Under the pieces are notes generated by a model. It had not been told where the DNA came from. It searched no databases and saw only the letters and a program-made list of their open reading frames with translations. From assembly GCA_900316145.1 (NCBI GenBank), contig ONBQ01000061.1, positions 1 through 44,235 of the forward strand: a stretch of DNA of 44,235 bases, given 5' to 3'. The DNA is from an uncultured Eubacteriales bacterium (GTDB lineage: Bacteria; Bacillota; Clostridia; Lachnospirales; Bianqueaceae). Positions within the stretch are counted from its first letter, which is position 1. Each line of letters opens with the position of its first letter. Made by a program: the position numbers and the translations under genes. Positions 26,954 to 35,261 of the stretch are shown here, piece after piece.

Positions 26954-28129
26954 TCACACCATCATTTTGTAGATATTGGCGCAGTCTTCCTCATTCAGCG
27001 TGACGAACCCGGAGATCGAACCGGTGCGTCCGTCTCCATAGCAGAGCGTTTTGACCAGCTTGGGAATGTCCTCTTCTTTGGCGCCCAGCTCTTCAAAGTT
27101 CTTAGGCATGCCGATGGAGATGAGGAAACGGCGGAATGCTTCGATACCGGCCTTCGCCGTCACTTCCGGATGGGCGAAATCCATCTGGCAGCCCCACAGG
27201 CGTACCGCGATCTGGGCGAAGCGCATGACATCATGCTGCATGACATAGGTGAAGACGGCAGGCATGGTGACGGCCAGACCGGCACCGTGGGCGCAGTCAT
27301 ACAGGGCGGACAGCTCATGCTCGATGTTGTGGCTGTTCCAGTCCTGGCTGCGGCCTACTCCGCAGGAATTGTTGTGCGCCATCATGCCGGCCCACATGAT
27401 GTTGGCACGGGCTTCATAGTTGTTCGGGTCCTCGATGACGCGGGGGCCTTCATGGACCATGGTCAGAAGCAGCGCCTCGATAAGACGATCCGTGACCTCG
27501 ACCTCCGGGGTGTTGGTCAGATACCGCTCATACAGATGGGCCATGATATCCGTGATACCGCAGGCCGTCTGATAGGGCGGCAGCGTCTGGGTGAGCGCGG
27601 GATTCAGGATACTGAACTTGGGACGGATGGCGTCACCGGTCGCGCCACGTTTGAACATGCCGTTTTCGTTGGTGATAACGGAGTCCGGGCTGCCTTCCGA
27701 GCCGGCCGCCGCGATGGTCAGGATGGTTCCGACAGGCAGGGCTTCTTCAATGTATTTACCGGAGTAGAAGTCCCAGAAATCACCGTCATAGACCACGCCG
27801 GCCGCGATGGCTTTGGCGGAGTCGATGGTGCTGCCGCCGCCGACCGCGAGGACAAAGTCCACTCCATTTGCGCGGCACAGGTCGATGCCTTCATAGACCA
27901 GACCGCTGCGGGGATTGGGCTTAACACCACCCAGCTCGATATACGGGATCTCTTCCTGCTCCAGAGAAGCCTTGACCCGGTCCAGCAGGCCGGAACGGAC
28001 AACGCTGCCGCCGCCATAGTGGATCAGGACTTTCGTGCCGCCGAAACGGCGCACCAGCTTGCCGGTGTCTTTTTCCGCATCCTTTCCGAACGCGAAGAAT
28101 GTGGGTGAATAGAACGTAAAGTTTTCCAT
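26954..28129 (-). CDS. Iron-containing alcohol dehydrogenase (butanol dehydrogenase-like)
   Basis: A 391-aa group III alcohol dehydrogenase. 'FYSPTFFAFGKDAEKD' opens the Rossmann part and LAVGGGSTIDSAKAIAAG (about 95-112) is the NAD(P)-binding motif. 'GITDIMAHLYERY' and the His-containing 'SHNIEHELSALYDCAHGAGLAVTMP' carry the metal ligands. It resembles BdhA/YqhD, which reduce aldehydes to alcohols with NAD(P)H in fermentation. AGGAGG precedes the ATG. It lies in the tex-TraX-dehydrogenase-HD series. Confidence 0.92.
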   Translation of the reverse strand: MENFTFYSPTFFAFGKDAEKDTGKLVRRFGGTKVLIHYGGGSVVRSGLLDRVKASLEQEEIPYIELGGVKPNPRSGLVYEGIDLCRANGVDFVLAVGGGSTIDSAKAIAAGVVYDGDFWDFYSGKYIEEALPVGTILTIAAAGSEGSPDSVITNENGMFKRGATGDAIRPKFSILNPALTQTLPPYQTACGITDIMAHLYERYLTNTPEVEVTDRLIEALLLTMVHEGPRVIEDPNNYEARANIMWAGMMAHNNSCGVGRSQDWNSHNIEHELSALYDCAHGAGLAVTMPAVFTYVMQHDVMRFAQIAVRLWGCQMDFAHPEVTAKAGIEAFRRFLISIGMPKNFEELGAKEEDIPKLVKTLCYGDGRTGSISGFVTLNEEDCANIYKMMV

Positions 28130-28167
28130 GGTACTTCGTCCTCCTTCTGAACTTTACCGTATATCAC

Positions 28168-28932
28168 TTAAAACAGTTGCAAGGAAACCCAGATCAGCAG
28201 GATGTGCATGGGATAGAAAGCGTAAAAAGCATATTTCTGATACTTTCTGTCCGTGCCGCGTCGGCCATTGTACAAAGCGATCCAAATAGCCGCCACCGCT
28301 ATACCGCTGATGAAGAAACAATATTGAGGCGTAAAGGCCGAATGTTCCCAAAGCCTTCTTATTATGGTCACGATGAGCAGTGTACTGCAGCAGCCGATGC
28401 CCTGGATCCAGTACGGACGATGCTTCAATTGTCCTGTCACATAGATGGCCAGGATCCCCGGCAGGCCCCAGTCGAACTCCCGCATCAAAAAGGCAGCACA
28501 TGCGGCCAAGAGCAAAAACAGGATCTGCCAGACATAGGGCGAGACCTTGGGCATTCTTCGGATCGCCTCTTCTTCCAGGATCAAAAGGATGAGCCCCGCT
28601 GCCAGGGTGAACATGACATTGTAGGGTTCCCCAAAGAGCATCTTGTAAGGGATCATACTGACAAGTGCGCAGATCAGGATGCGGCTGACATAGACCGCGC
28701 GGTTGCGGGTATGCCTCAGACCTTCCGTGATCAGAAATGCCATCAGAGGGAAGGTGAACCGCCCCAGAAAGCGCATGATCTGCCCTGTTCCGCCCAGCGG
28801 CCGCCAGTAGATGTAGGCGACATGATCCAGGACCATCGTAAACATGGCGAGGAATTTCAGCTCGTAGGCGGTCATGCCCTTCTCTTCCAGCTGAATATGG
28901 CGGATCTTCGCTTTCTTTTCTTTCTTGCTCAT
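28168..28932 (-). CDS. TraX family membrane protein
   Basis: A 254-aa protein with a basic cytoplasmic start (SKKEKKAKIRH) and about seven membrane helices. Marks of the TraX family are 'FLAMFTMVLDHVAYIYW', 'RFLGRFTFPLMAFLITEGLRHT' and the closing 'YAFYAFYPMHILLIWV'. The founding member acetylates F-pilin; chromosomal members in Firmicutes are probably acyltransferase-like with unknown targets. CGGAGC lies before the ATG. It follows tex by 18 bases and is likely co-transcribed with it. Confidence 0.85.
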   Translation of the reverse strand: MSKKEKKAKIRHIQLEEKGMTAYELKFLAMFTMVLDHVAYIYWRPLGGTGQIMRFLGRFTFPLMAFLITEGLRHTRNRAVYVSRILICALVSMIPYKMLFGEPYNVMFTLAAGLILLILEEEAIRRMPKVSPYVWQILFLLLAACAAFLMREFDWGLPGILAIYVTGQLKHRPYWIQGIGCCSTLLIVTIIRRLWEHSAFTPQYCFFISGIAVAAIWIALYNGRRGTDRKYQKYAFYAFYPMHILLIWVSLQLF

Positions 28933-28950
28933 ATTTAACGCTCCGGTTTG

Positions 28951-31080
28951 TTACAGTTTCATCGTCAGTCCGATGCGCTTCTTGTTCACATCCACGCTCA
29001 GGACTTTGACCTCCACGATATCTCCGACGGAAACGACTTCCAGCGGATGCTTGATGAACTTGTTGGACATCTGGGAAATGTGGACCAGGCCGTCCTGATG
29101 CACGCCGATATCAACGAAGGCGCCGAAATCCACGATGTTGCGGACGGTTCCCTTCAGGATCATGCCTTCTTTCAGGTCTTTGATATCCAGCACGTCGGTG
29201 CGCAGGATCGGAGCCGGCATGTCTTCACGGGGATCCCGGCCGGGCTTGCCCAGCTCCTGGATGATGTCATTCAGGGTAGGCAGGCCGATATCCAGCTGCT
29301 CGGAGAGGCTTTTCTTCTCAGTTTCTGACAGCTTCAGGCTTAGTCCGCCTCTGACTTCCGATAAGGTGTGACCGGAGGCTTTCAACAGTTCTTCCGCCGC
29401 CTTATAGGATTCCGGATGCACGGCCGTGTTGTCCAAAGGATTCTTGCCGTTGCGGATGCGCAGGAAACCGGCGCACTGTTCAAAGGCTTTCGGTCCCAGC
29501 TTGCTGACTTTCAGGAACTGCCTGCGATCCTGGAACGGGCCGTTTTCATCCCGGAACTGGACCATATTCTTCGCGATGGTCTTATTGATGCCGGAAACAT
29601 AGGACAGAAGCGGAACGGAGGCGGTGTTGACATCCACGCCGACTTTATTGACGCAGTCCTCCACGACGCCATCCAAAGCCTGCGACAGCTTGGTCTGGTT
29701 CATATCATGCTGATACTGTCCGACACCGATGGATTTCGGATCGATCTTGACCAGTTCCGCCAAAGGATCCTGCAGGCGGCGGGCCAGCGAAACGGCGCCG
29801 CGGGTCTCGACATCAAAATCCGGGAACTCTTCTGTCGCTTCCTTGGAGGCGGAATAGACAGACGCGCCGGCTTCATTGACGATGACATAGGAGACCGGAT
29901 GGTTGAACCGTTTTAAAGTATCCACGATAAACGCTTCGGACTCCCGGGACGCGGTTCCGTTGCCCAGGGCAATGATATCGACCCGGTTCTTATCCACCAT
30001 GCGGATCAGATCCGCGCGGGCTTTTTCATCGCTTCCATGGCAGTAGCGCGGCTTGATGATGCCATGATCCAGCACGCGGGAATTCGCGTCGACCACGGCC
30101 AGTTTGCATCCATGGGCGTAGCCGGGGTCAAAACCAAGCACTGTCTTGCCCAGGATCGGCGCCTGCATCAGCAGCTGCACCAGGTTCTGTCCAAAGACCT
30201 TGATGGCCCCGTCTTCCGCCTTTTCACTGAGGTCGGCCCGCAGTTCATTCTCAATGGACGGCGCGATCAGGCGCTTGTAGGCATCCTCATTGACTTCTTC
30301 CAGAAGTTCTTTGCGCACATTGCCATGGATGAACCGGCGGCCCATATAATCCTGGATTCGGTCGGTCGGAGCCTCCAGGCCAACGGTCAGCATCTTTTCC
30401 TTTTCACCGCGGTTGATGGCCAGGATCCTGTGCCCGGCCGCCTTGGTAAGAGGCTCTCCATAATCATAATACTGGGCATAGACACTGTCTTCCTCCGGAT
30501 CCTTGGCCTTGGAGGTAAGACGGCCCAGGTTGGTGGACAAACGTCGGATCACCGTGCGGCACTCTGCATCATCGGATACGCGCTCCGCCAGGATGTCCTT
30601 GGCGCCGGAGAGCGCCTCTTCCACCGTGGCAACGCCCTTCTCTTCATCGATATAGGCTTCCGCCAGCGCGGTAAGATCAGTCTTATCCTTCTGCTCCCAA
30701 AGCAGATCCGCCAAAGGCTCCAGTCCCTTTTCCTTCGCAATGGTGGCGCGGGTACGGCGCTTCTGCTTATAGGGGCGATACAGGTCTTCCACCTCGACCA
30801 AGGTCATAGCCTGATCGATCTGGGCAGCCAGTTCTTCTGTCAGCTTTCCCTGCTCTTCGATGGAATTCAATACGGCGTTCTTGCGTGCTTCCAGATTGCG
30901 CAGGTAGGTCAGGCGCTCGTTGAAATCACGAAGGACCTCATCACTCATGGAGCCGGTCTTTTCTTTGCGGTAACGCGCGATAAAGGGAATGGTATTGCCC
31001 TCATCGATCAGCGCGAGCACGTTTTCTACCTGCCAGGCTTCCAGGTTCAATTCCTTTTCCAAAACTTGATCAATATTCAT
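28951..31080 (-). CDS. tex: Tex family RNA-binding transcription accessory protein
   Basis: A 709-aa protein of normal Tex length. The helical N-terminal part has 'NTIPFIARYRKEKTGSMSDEVLRDF' and 'EDLYRPYKQKRRTRA'. The YqgF/RNase H-like domain has 'VLGFDPGYAHGCKLAVVD'. Helix-hairpin-helix units include 'VNTASVPLLSYVSGINKTIAKN', and the C-terminal S1 domain has 'GTVRNIVDFGAFVDIGVHQDGLVHISQM'. Tex binds nucleic acid and affects transcription and RNA turnover. The ATG at 31080 follows GGGAGAAAGA; the TTG at 31092 would lie in that site. A terminator hairpin directly precedes it. Confidence 0.95.
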   Translation of the reverse strand: MNIDQVLEKELNLEAWQVENVLALIDEGNTIPFIARYRKEKTGSMSDEVLRDFNERLTYLRNLEARKNAVLNSIEEQGKLTEELAAQIDQAMTLVEVEDLYRPYKQKRRTRATIAKEKGLEPLADLLWEQKDKTDLTALAEAYIDEEKGVATVEEALSGAKDILAERVSDDAECRTVIRRLSTNLGRLTSKAKDPEEDSVYAQYYDYGEPLTKAAGHRILAINRGEKEKMLTVGLEAPTDRIQDYMGRRFIHGNVRKELLEEVNEDAYKRLIAPSIENELRADLSEKAEDGAIKVFGQNLVQLLMQAPILGKTVLGFDPGYAHGCKLAVVDANSRVLDHGIIKPRYCHGSDEKARADLIRMVDKNRVDIIALGNGTASRESEAFIVDTLKRFNHPVSYVIVNEAGASVYSASKEATEEFPDFDVETRGAVSLARRLQDPLAELVKIDPKSIGVGQYQHDMNQTKLSQALDGVVEDCVNKVGVDVNTASVPLLSYVSGINKTIAKNMVQFRDENGPFQDRRQFLKVSKLGPKAFEQCAGFLRIRNGKNPLDNTAVHPESYKAAEELLKASGHTLSEVRGGLSLKLSETEKKSLSEQLDIGLPTLNDIIQELGKPGRDPREDMPAPILRTDVLDIKDLKEGMILKGTVRNIVDFGAFVDIGVHQDGLVHISQMSNKFIKHPLEVVSVGDIVEVKVLSVDVNKKRIGLTMKL

Positions 31081-31090
31081 TCTTTCTCCC

Positions 31091-31129
31091 AAAAAACAGG
31101 GAGCCTAAGCGCCTCGGCTCTTAAGCTCC
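31091..31129 (-). terminator. acpP terminator abutting the tex ribosome binding site
   Basis: GGAGCTTAAG pairs with CTTAGGCTCC (one G-U pair), followed by CTGTTTTTTGGGAGAAAG on the minus strand. The T-run touches the GGGAGA of tex, so tex must be expressed through or around this hairpin. Confidence 0.82.
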
Positions 31130-31141
31130 GTTATATGTTTA

Positions 31142-31372
31142 TTATTCGATAGCGTTTTCGATGTAACGGACTATGTCGCCCACGGTGACCATGCTGGTCA
31201 GTTCATCAGTCGGGATCTCGATCTCGTAACGTTCCTCGATGCCGGTCACGATCTCGAACAGATCCAGCGAATCGGCCTTCAGATCATCTTTGATGTTGGT
31301 GTCCATCTCGATCTCAGAAGCATCTACATCCAACATATCAACGATCAGTTCCTGCAGTTCTTCAAAAACCAT
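31142..31372 (-). CDS. acpP: Acyl carrier protein
   Basis: A 76-aa acidic protein with the phosphopantetheine site DLKADSLDLFEI, where Ser35 carries the prosthetic group. Four-helix spacing and length are those of fatty-acid-synthesis ACPs. It shuttles acyl chains between FabD, FabH and FabF. The ATG at 31372 is chosen because AGGAGG lies eight bases upstream. It is not inside a fab cluster here and has its own strong promoter and terminator, so it could be a second ACP. Confidence 0.93.
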   Translation of the reverse strand: MVFEELQELIVDMLDVDASEIEMDTNIKDDLKADSLDLFEIVTGIEERYEIEIPTDELTSMVTVGDIVRYIENAIE

Positions 31373-31406
31373 TCTACATTCCTCCTCCCACAAAAACTCT
31401 TAGCTC

Positions 31407-31435
31407 ATTATAACAACGGCTATGCTACTTGTCAA
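31407..31435 (-). promoter_or_regulatory. Consensus promoter of acpP
   Basis: Perfect -35 TTGACA (31435-31430), a 17-base spacer and perfect -10 TATAAT (31412-31407) on the minus strand: a full match to the housekeeping consensus, fitting a highly expressed gene. Confidence 0.92.
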
Positions 31436-31442
31436 ATACTTA

Positions 31443-32201
31443 TTATGACTCGGATTTTGTCAATACGACATCCATATCATCCACGACCAGGGAGATCGTA
31501 TTTCCCTCATAGACCGCCTCGGAATAGAAGCCTTCTCTCTCCAGGATCAGCTTGCCTTCCTCGAGCCGCCAGGTGATGTTGACAGGGTTGCCTTCGTCAT
31601 AGAAGATACCTGTGCCGCCCCGCTGGATCTCCAGCCCGTAAAGCTCTTCCAGATCACCCTTGCCGCCCTGGATCTTGTAGACGATGTTGGCCATTTTCAT
31701 GTTCATGCCCATGACAGAGGTCGGCTCATAATAACCCGCGAACTGATCCTCAAAGGCCTGGACTTCGCTTTCCTGCTCTTCCAGCTCTTCTGTTTCGGCC
31801 TCGGTCTTCAGCTGATTGTTTTCCTCCACCGTCTCATTGTAAGCCGCTTCCAGTTCTTCATAGGCCTTCTTCAGATCCTCATAGCGGGTCTCCAGATCCG
31901 CGTATTCGGTCTTAAGGTCATTGAAGCGCTGCTCCAGGTCCGTATACGCCTTGCTCAAGTCATTATATCGCTCCTGCATGTCATACAGGCCTTCCGTAGC
32001 CGCGGTCAACTCTTCCGACAGGGTCTCAGCCCGTCTCTTAGCCTCCCGGCCCGTCTTCATCGCGAAGATCGCGACCAGCAGGGTGAAGACCAGAAGAGCG
32101 CCGGCGATGACTGCGCCGATCATTACGAACTTCATACGGTCATCTGTCAGCTGTATGGGTTTTCTTGGCTCTATATCCCGAATCTGAGAGTCCTGTTCCA
32201 T
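31443..32201 (-). CDS. Membrane-anchored coiled-coil protein of unknown function
   Basis: A 252-aa protein. It has a short cytoplasmic N terminus, one membrane helix (FVMIGAVIAGALLVFTLLVAIFAM cut at about residues 25-47), then a long extracytoplasmic coiled coil to about residue 145 with seven-residue repeats such as 'YNDLSKAYTDLEQRFNDLK'. The C-terminal globular domain (about 150-252) has 'FAGYYEP', 'GTGIFYDEGNPVNITWRLEEGKLIL', similar to small beta-barrel lipocalin-like folds seen in Clostridia lipoproteins. AAGGAG precedes the ATG. No family name is assigned. Confidence 0.7.
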   Translation of the reverse strand: MEQDSQIRDIEPRKPIQLTDDRMKFVMIGAVIAGALLVFTLLVAIFAMKTGREAKRRAETLSEELTAATEGLYDMQERYNDLSKAYTDLEQRFNDLKTEYADLETRYEDLKKAYEELEAAYNETVEENNQLKTEAETEELEEQESEVQAFEDQFAGYYEPTSVMGMNMKMANIVYKIQGGKGDLEELYGLEIQRGGTGIFYDEGNPVNITWRLEEGKLILEREGFYSEAVYEGNTISLVVDDMDVVLTKSES

Positions 32202-32270
32202 GATCTTTCTCCTTACCTTACTACCGGGTTTTCCTTATCCTATCATATTTGATCTCATCTTTCAATCCCT

Positions 32271-32300
32271 TTGACAGGCTCCCTTTTCCTATGCTATAAT
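32271..32300 (+). promoter_or_regulatory. Promoter of the VanZ-ACT-UPF0210 transcript
   Basis: Perfect -35 TTGACA (32271-32276), 18 bases and perfect -10 TATAAT (32295-32300), preceded by TGC to form an extended -10. Confidence 0.88.
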
Positions 32301-32357
32301 ACCGACGTTGTACCCGCATCAAATGGTTAAGCTTAAGGAATAAAGGTTCATTTTATC

Positions 32358-32840
32358 ATGCGAAAGATCCCACTCAAACGAAGAAAGCCTGTGCATGCGG
32401 CAGCGGTCGTCCTGTTCATTCTGTACCTGGTCGGCCTGGTCTATGTGCTGTTTTTTCTGGAAGCGCGAGATCAGACCTATCACAACGTGAATCTGGTTCC
32501 CTTCAAGACCATCCGCATGCTGTTTCAATACTTTTTCACCTATCACCATTTTTCTTTATGGTACTGGATCTCCAACGTTTTCGGCAATATTCTGCTGCTG
32601 GCCCCGTTCGGGTTTTTGCTGCCCCTCATCCGGCATCGCCGCATGAACGTTTGGACCATTCTGCTGCTCTCGATCCTGCTGTCTGCCGCCATTGAAGGCT
32701 GTCAGTTCTTCACCGGCGTTGGCGAGGCGGATATCGACGATGTCATTTTAAACGCGACCGGCGCCCTTCTGGGTTACGGACTCTACCGTTTTCTTGGCGC
32801 GCTGTTCCAATCATCTTCAGGAGGAAATCCATCATGTTAG
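32358..32840 (+). CDS. VanZ family membrane protein
   Basis: A 160-aa protein with four membrane helices and the VanZ signatures 'NLVPFKTI', 'NVFGNILLLAPFGFLLPLI' and 'EGCQFFTGVGEADIDDVILNATGALLGY'. VanZ gives low-level teicoplanin resistance in enterococci; stand-alone chromosomal members are common in Firmicutes with unclear envelope roles. The start at 32358 lacks a strong AGGAGG (AAGGAATAAAGG lies upstream). Its end overlaps the ACT gene by seven bases. Confidence 0.88.
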   Translation: MRKIPLKRRKPVHAAAVVLFILYLVGLVYVLFFLEARDQTYHNVNLVPFKTIRMLFQYFFTYHHFSLWYWISNVFGNILLLAPFGFLLPLIRHRRMNVWTILLLSILLSAAIEGCQFFTGVGEADIDDVILNATGALLGYGLYRFLGALFQSSSGGNPSC

Positions 32841-33103
32841 CTGTCATCACTGTAACCGGCAAGGATACCGTAGGCGTTCTGGCCAAGGTATCCGGAGAAT
32901 GCGCCGAGATGGGCGCCAATATCATTGACGTATCTCAGACCGTCATGCAGGGCCTCTTCGCCATGATCATGATGGTCGATATCGATCACATCAATTGCGA
33001 TTTCACCGAGATGGTAGACCGCCTGGACGCGCTGGGTCAGGGCATGGGCTATGTGATCCATACCATGCATGAAGACATCTTTAATGCCATGCACAAGATC
33101 TGA
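32834..33103 (+). CDS. ACT-domain protein (UPF0237 type)
   Basis: An 89-aa single ACT domain beginning '[35 protein letters not shown]', matching UPF0237/GcvR-like proteins. ACT domains bind amino acids or other small ligands as dimers. The AGGAGG ahead of the ATG lies within the end of the VanZ gene. It is followed 14 bases later by UPF0210. This ACT-UPF0210 pair is widely conserved (for example, neighbouring genes in Streptococcus pneumoniae), implying a shared job. Confidence 0.9.
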   Translation: MLAVITVTGKDTVGVLAKVSGECAEMGANIIDVSQTVMQGLFAMIMMVDIDHINCDFTEMVDRLDALGQGMGYVIHTMHEDIFNAMHKI

Positions 33104-33117
33104 GAAGGGCTTATGTC

Positions 33118-34476
33118 ATGATCAATACTTCCGATATATTAGAAACCATCTCCATGATCCAGGATGAAAACCTGGATATCCGTACGGTCACCATGGGCAT
33201 TTCCCTTTTGGACTGCGCGGATGCTGACATCCACGTCTCCTGTGAAAAGATCTACCGCAAGATCACGGAAAAGGCAGCCCGTCTTGTCCCGGTCTGCGAG
33301 CAGATCGAGAAGGAGTATGGGATACCCATCATCAACAAACGTATTTCCGTCACGCCCATCGCCATGCTGGTCGGCGTCTCCGGCGGTGACCCGGTCGAAT
33401 ACGCCCTCACCCTGGAGCGGGCGGCCGCTGCGGTCGGCGTCAACTTCATCGGCGGCTTCTCCGCCCTTGTACAACGCGGCTTTTCCGCCGGTGACAGAGA
33501 ACTGATCGAAGCGATCCCGGAGGCCTTAAGCCGGACGGATCACATCTGTGCCTCTGTCAACGTAGGTTCTACCAAAGCCGGCATCAACCTGGACGCTGTT
33601 GAGATCATGGGCCGCATGGTCCGTAAGGCGGCTGAGATCACGAAAGACCGGGAGTGCATCGGCGCTTCCAAGCTGGTCGTGCTGTGCAACGCGCCGGAAA
33701 ACAATCCCTTCATGGCCGGCGCCTTCCACGGCGTCGGTGAGCCGGACACCGTCATCCACGTCGGTGTTTCCGGACCTGGCGTAGTACGTTCCGCCCTCGC
33801 CCGCAGCGGCAAAGGCAAGTCCATCACCGAGATCGCGGACCTGATCAAGCGCACCGCGTTTAAGATCACCCGCATGGGACAGCTGGTCGGTACCCTGGCC
33901 TCCGAGCGTCTGGGCATGCCCTTCGGCATCGTTGACCTGTCTCTGGCCCCTACCCCCGCGGTCGGTGATTCCGTCGCTCATATTCTGGAAGAGATCGGTC
34001 TGGTCCAGTGCGGCGCGGCCGGTACGACAGCCGCGTTGGCTCTGCTCAATGACGCGGTCAAAAAGGGCGGCGTCATGGCCTCCTCTATGGTCGGCGGCCT
34101 GTCCGGCGCTTTCATTCCGGTCTCTGAAGATGCCGGCATGATCGAAGCGGCCCGCTCCGGCGCCCTCTGCATCGAAAAGCTCGAAGCCATGACCTCCGTC
34201 TGCTCCGTCGGCCTGGATATGATCATCATCCCGGGTGATACCACAGCCGAAGTCATCTCCGGCATCATCGCGGATGAGGCAGCCATTGGCATGATCAATT
34301 CCAAGACCACCGCTGTGCGCGTCATTCCCGCCATCGGCAAGCAAGCCGGCGAGGAACTGAACTTTGGCGGACTGCTGGGGTACGGTCCCATCATGAAAGT
34401 AAACACGCTGTCCCCGTCGGAGTTCATCCACCGCGGCGGGCAGATCCCCGCGCCGATCCAGGCGTTAAGAAACTAA
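33118..34476 (+). CDS. UPF0210 (PFL family) protein
   Basis: A 452-aa protein with conserved blocks of UPF0210/DUF711: '[19 protein letters not shown]', '[18 protein letters not shown]', '[22 protein letters not shown]' and '[20 protein letters not shown]'. The family is structurally related to the pyruvate formate-lyase fold by name, but no reaction is proven. It is cytoplasmic and translated with its ACT partner. No clear terminator follows within 60 bases; instead there is a GGGGCCGT/ACGGCTTGCCCC hairpin without a U-run. Confidence 0.9.
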   Translation: MINTSDILETISMIQDENLDIRTVTMGISLLDCADADIHVSCEKIYRKITEKAARLVPVCEQIEKEYGIPIINKRISVTPIAMLVGVSGGDPVEYALTLERAAAAVGVNFIGGFSALVQRGFSAGDRELIEAIPEALSRTDHICASVNVGSTKAGINLDAVEIMGRMVRKAAEITKDRECIGASKLVVLCNAPENNPFMAGAFHGVGEPDTVIHVGVSGPGVVRSALARSGKGKSITEIADLIKRTAFKITRMGQLVGTLASERLGMPFGIVDLSLAPTPAVGDSVAHILEEIGLVQCGAAGTTAALALLNDAVKKGGVMASSMVGGLSGAFIPVSEDAGMIEAARSGALCIEKLEAMTSVCSVGLDMIIIPGDTTAEVISGIIADEAAIGMINSKTTAVRVIPAIGKQAGEELNFGGLLGYGPIMKVNTLSPSEFIHRGGQIPAPIQALRN

Positions 34477-34530
34477 AAAGGGGCCGTGAAATATCATAGT
34501 GATTCATAACGGCTTGCCCCGCACACAGTC

Positions 34531-34807
34531 GTTACCTGATGGTTTTCATTATTTAGAACCTATCCCGTACAATGCCAAGGCCCTACAGGATGAGAATAAA
34601 AGCCCGTGTCATATCACGTAAATTCAAACCTGTTTTCGCCGCCATTACAGGATAGGTTTTTTTGTTACTTTCTGACCCGGTAAAGCAGAAGCAAAACCAT
34701 TCAAAAACCCGCAATTTTTACGGGATAGGACAAATGTTTCGATTTATATCAGGTAGGGCTCCCCTGCTTTACCCGATGTGGCTTGGAGATCTGATCTTAC
34801 CTGGTAA
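34531..34807. repeat. Diverged third member of the multi-palindrome element family
   Basis: No gene seen. TTACCTGAT (34532-34540), 18 bases, then CCTATCCCGTA (34559-34569) is mirrored by TACGGGATAGG (34719-34729), 18 bases, then ATCAGGTA (34748-34755). The middle holds CCTACAGGAT and TTACAGGATAGG, and TTACCTGGTAA lies at 34797-34807. The same motif order and 18-base spacing start copy 1 at 26172-26210. GGTAAAGCAG/CTGCTTTACC adds a further arm pair. Confidence 0.6.
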
Positions 34808-34841
34808 TGCATGTCCTAAGAAACAGTGAGGATAACACAAA

Positions 34842-34889
34842 GAGGGTGTGAAAAAACGATGAATGAGAATCGTTTTTCACACCCTTTTT
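34842..34889 (+). terminator. Hairpin between the two elements, terminator-like
   Basis: GGGTGTGAAAAA and CGAT arms pair with ATCGTTTTTCACACCC around a GAATGAGA loop, followed by a five-base T-run on the plus strand. The AAAACGAT/ATCGTTTT core and GAATGAG loop are shared with the hairpin at 26474-26527. Confidence 0.78.
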
Positions 34890-34907
34890 GATCGATCAGC
34901 TACGCAT

Positions 34908-35194
34908 GGCGCTACTTGATTTTTGTCTCACTATATCTCTAAATCAAGTAGTGCCAGAACCGACTACTTGATCATCTTCATAAAGCCGGCAAGAATACAG
35001 TAAAGATTTTGATAAAACGTTTCTATTTCAGCTCATACTACTGTGTATTGATCTGCTGGTCGGATCAATCAAGTAGCAGCGACTGATTTGCCGGAAAATA
35101 TTACTTGATTCGATGTCCATTATTTTCAGAATCAAGTAGCCTTTCAAAACACTACTGTATAGGAACGAAGGGAGAAGCGAAAATCAAGTAATCG
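34908..35194. repeat. Multi-palindrome non-coding element, copy 2 (inverted)
   Basis: The reverse complement aligns end to end with 26170-26454: same order and spacing of TACTTGATT and TACAGTA motifs, plus shared blocks such as GCAAATCA, ATGGAC, AACGTTTTATC and GATCAAGTAGTC. Paired arms are GGCGCTACTTGATTT with AAATCAAGTAGTGCC (34908-34922/34941-34955) and TACTTGATTC with GAATCAAGTA (35102-35111/35129-35138). The sequence between motifs has drifted. Only short frames without start signals are present. Confidence 0.82.
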
Positions 35195-35197
35195 GGA

Positions 35198-35225
35198 GGG
35201 TGTGTTTTTTTCACACCCATTTTTG
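35198..35225. terminator. Terminator at the end of copy 2
   Basis: GGGTGTG pairs with CACACCC around a T7 loop, followed by ATTTTT on the plus strand. It separates the element from the convergent zinc-ribbon gene and may serve that gene too. Confidence 0.75.
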
Positions 35226-35261
35226 AAGATTCATTACGATCTTCTCAGCAGGACTTCTTTA

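Noticed and set aside
30549-30740. Short minus-strand frames inside tex, lacZ and GH2 genes
   Set aside because: They overlap strongly supported genes in another frame and are Arg/Ser-rich shadows.
34477-35261. Insertion sequence or transposase remnant
   Set aside because: No frame gives a transposase, and no terminal inverted repeats with target duplications were seen at the element edges. A non-autonomous element cannot be excluded.
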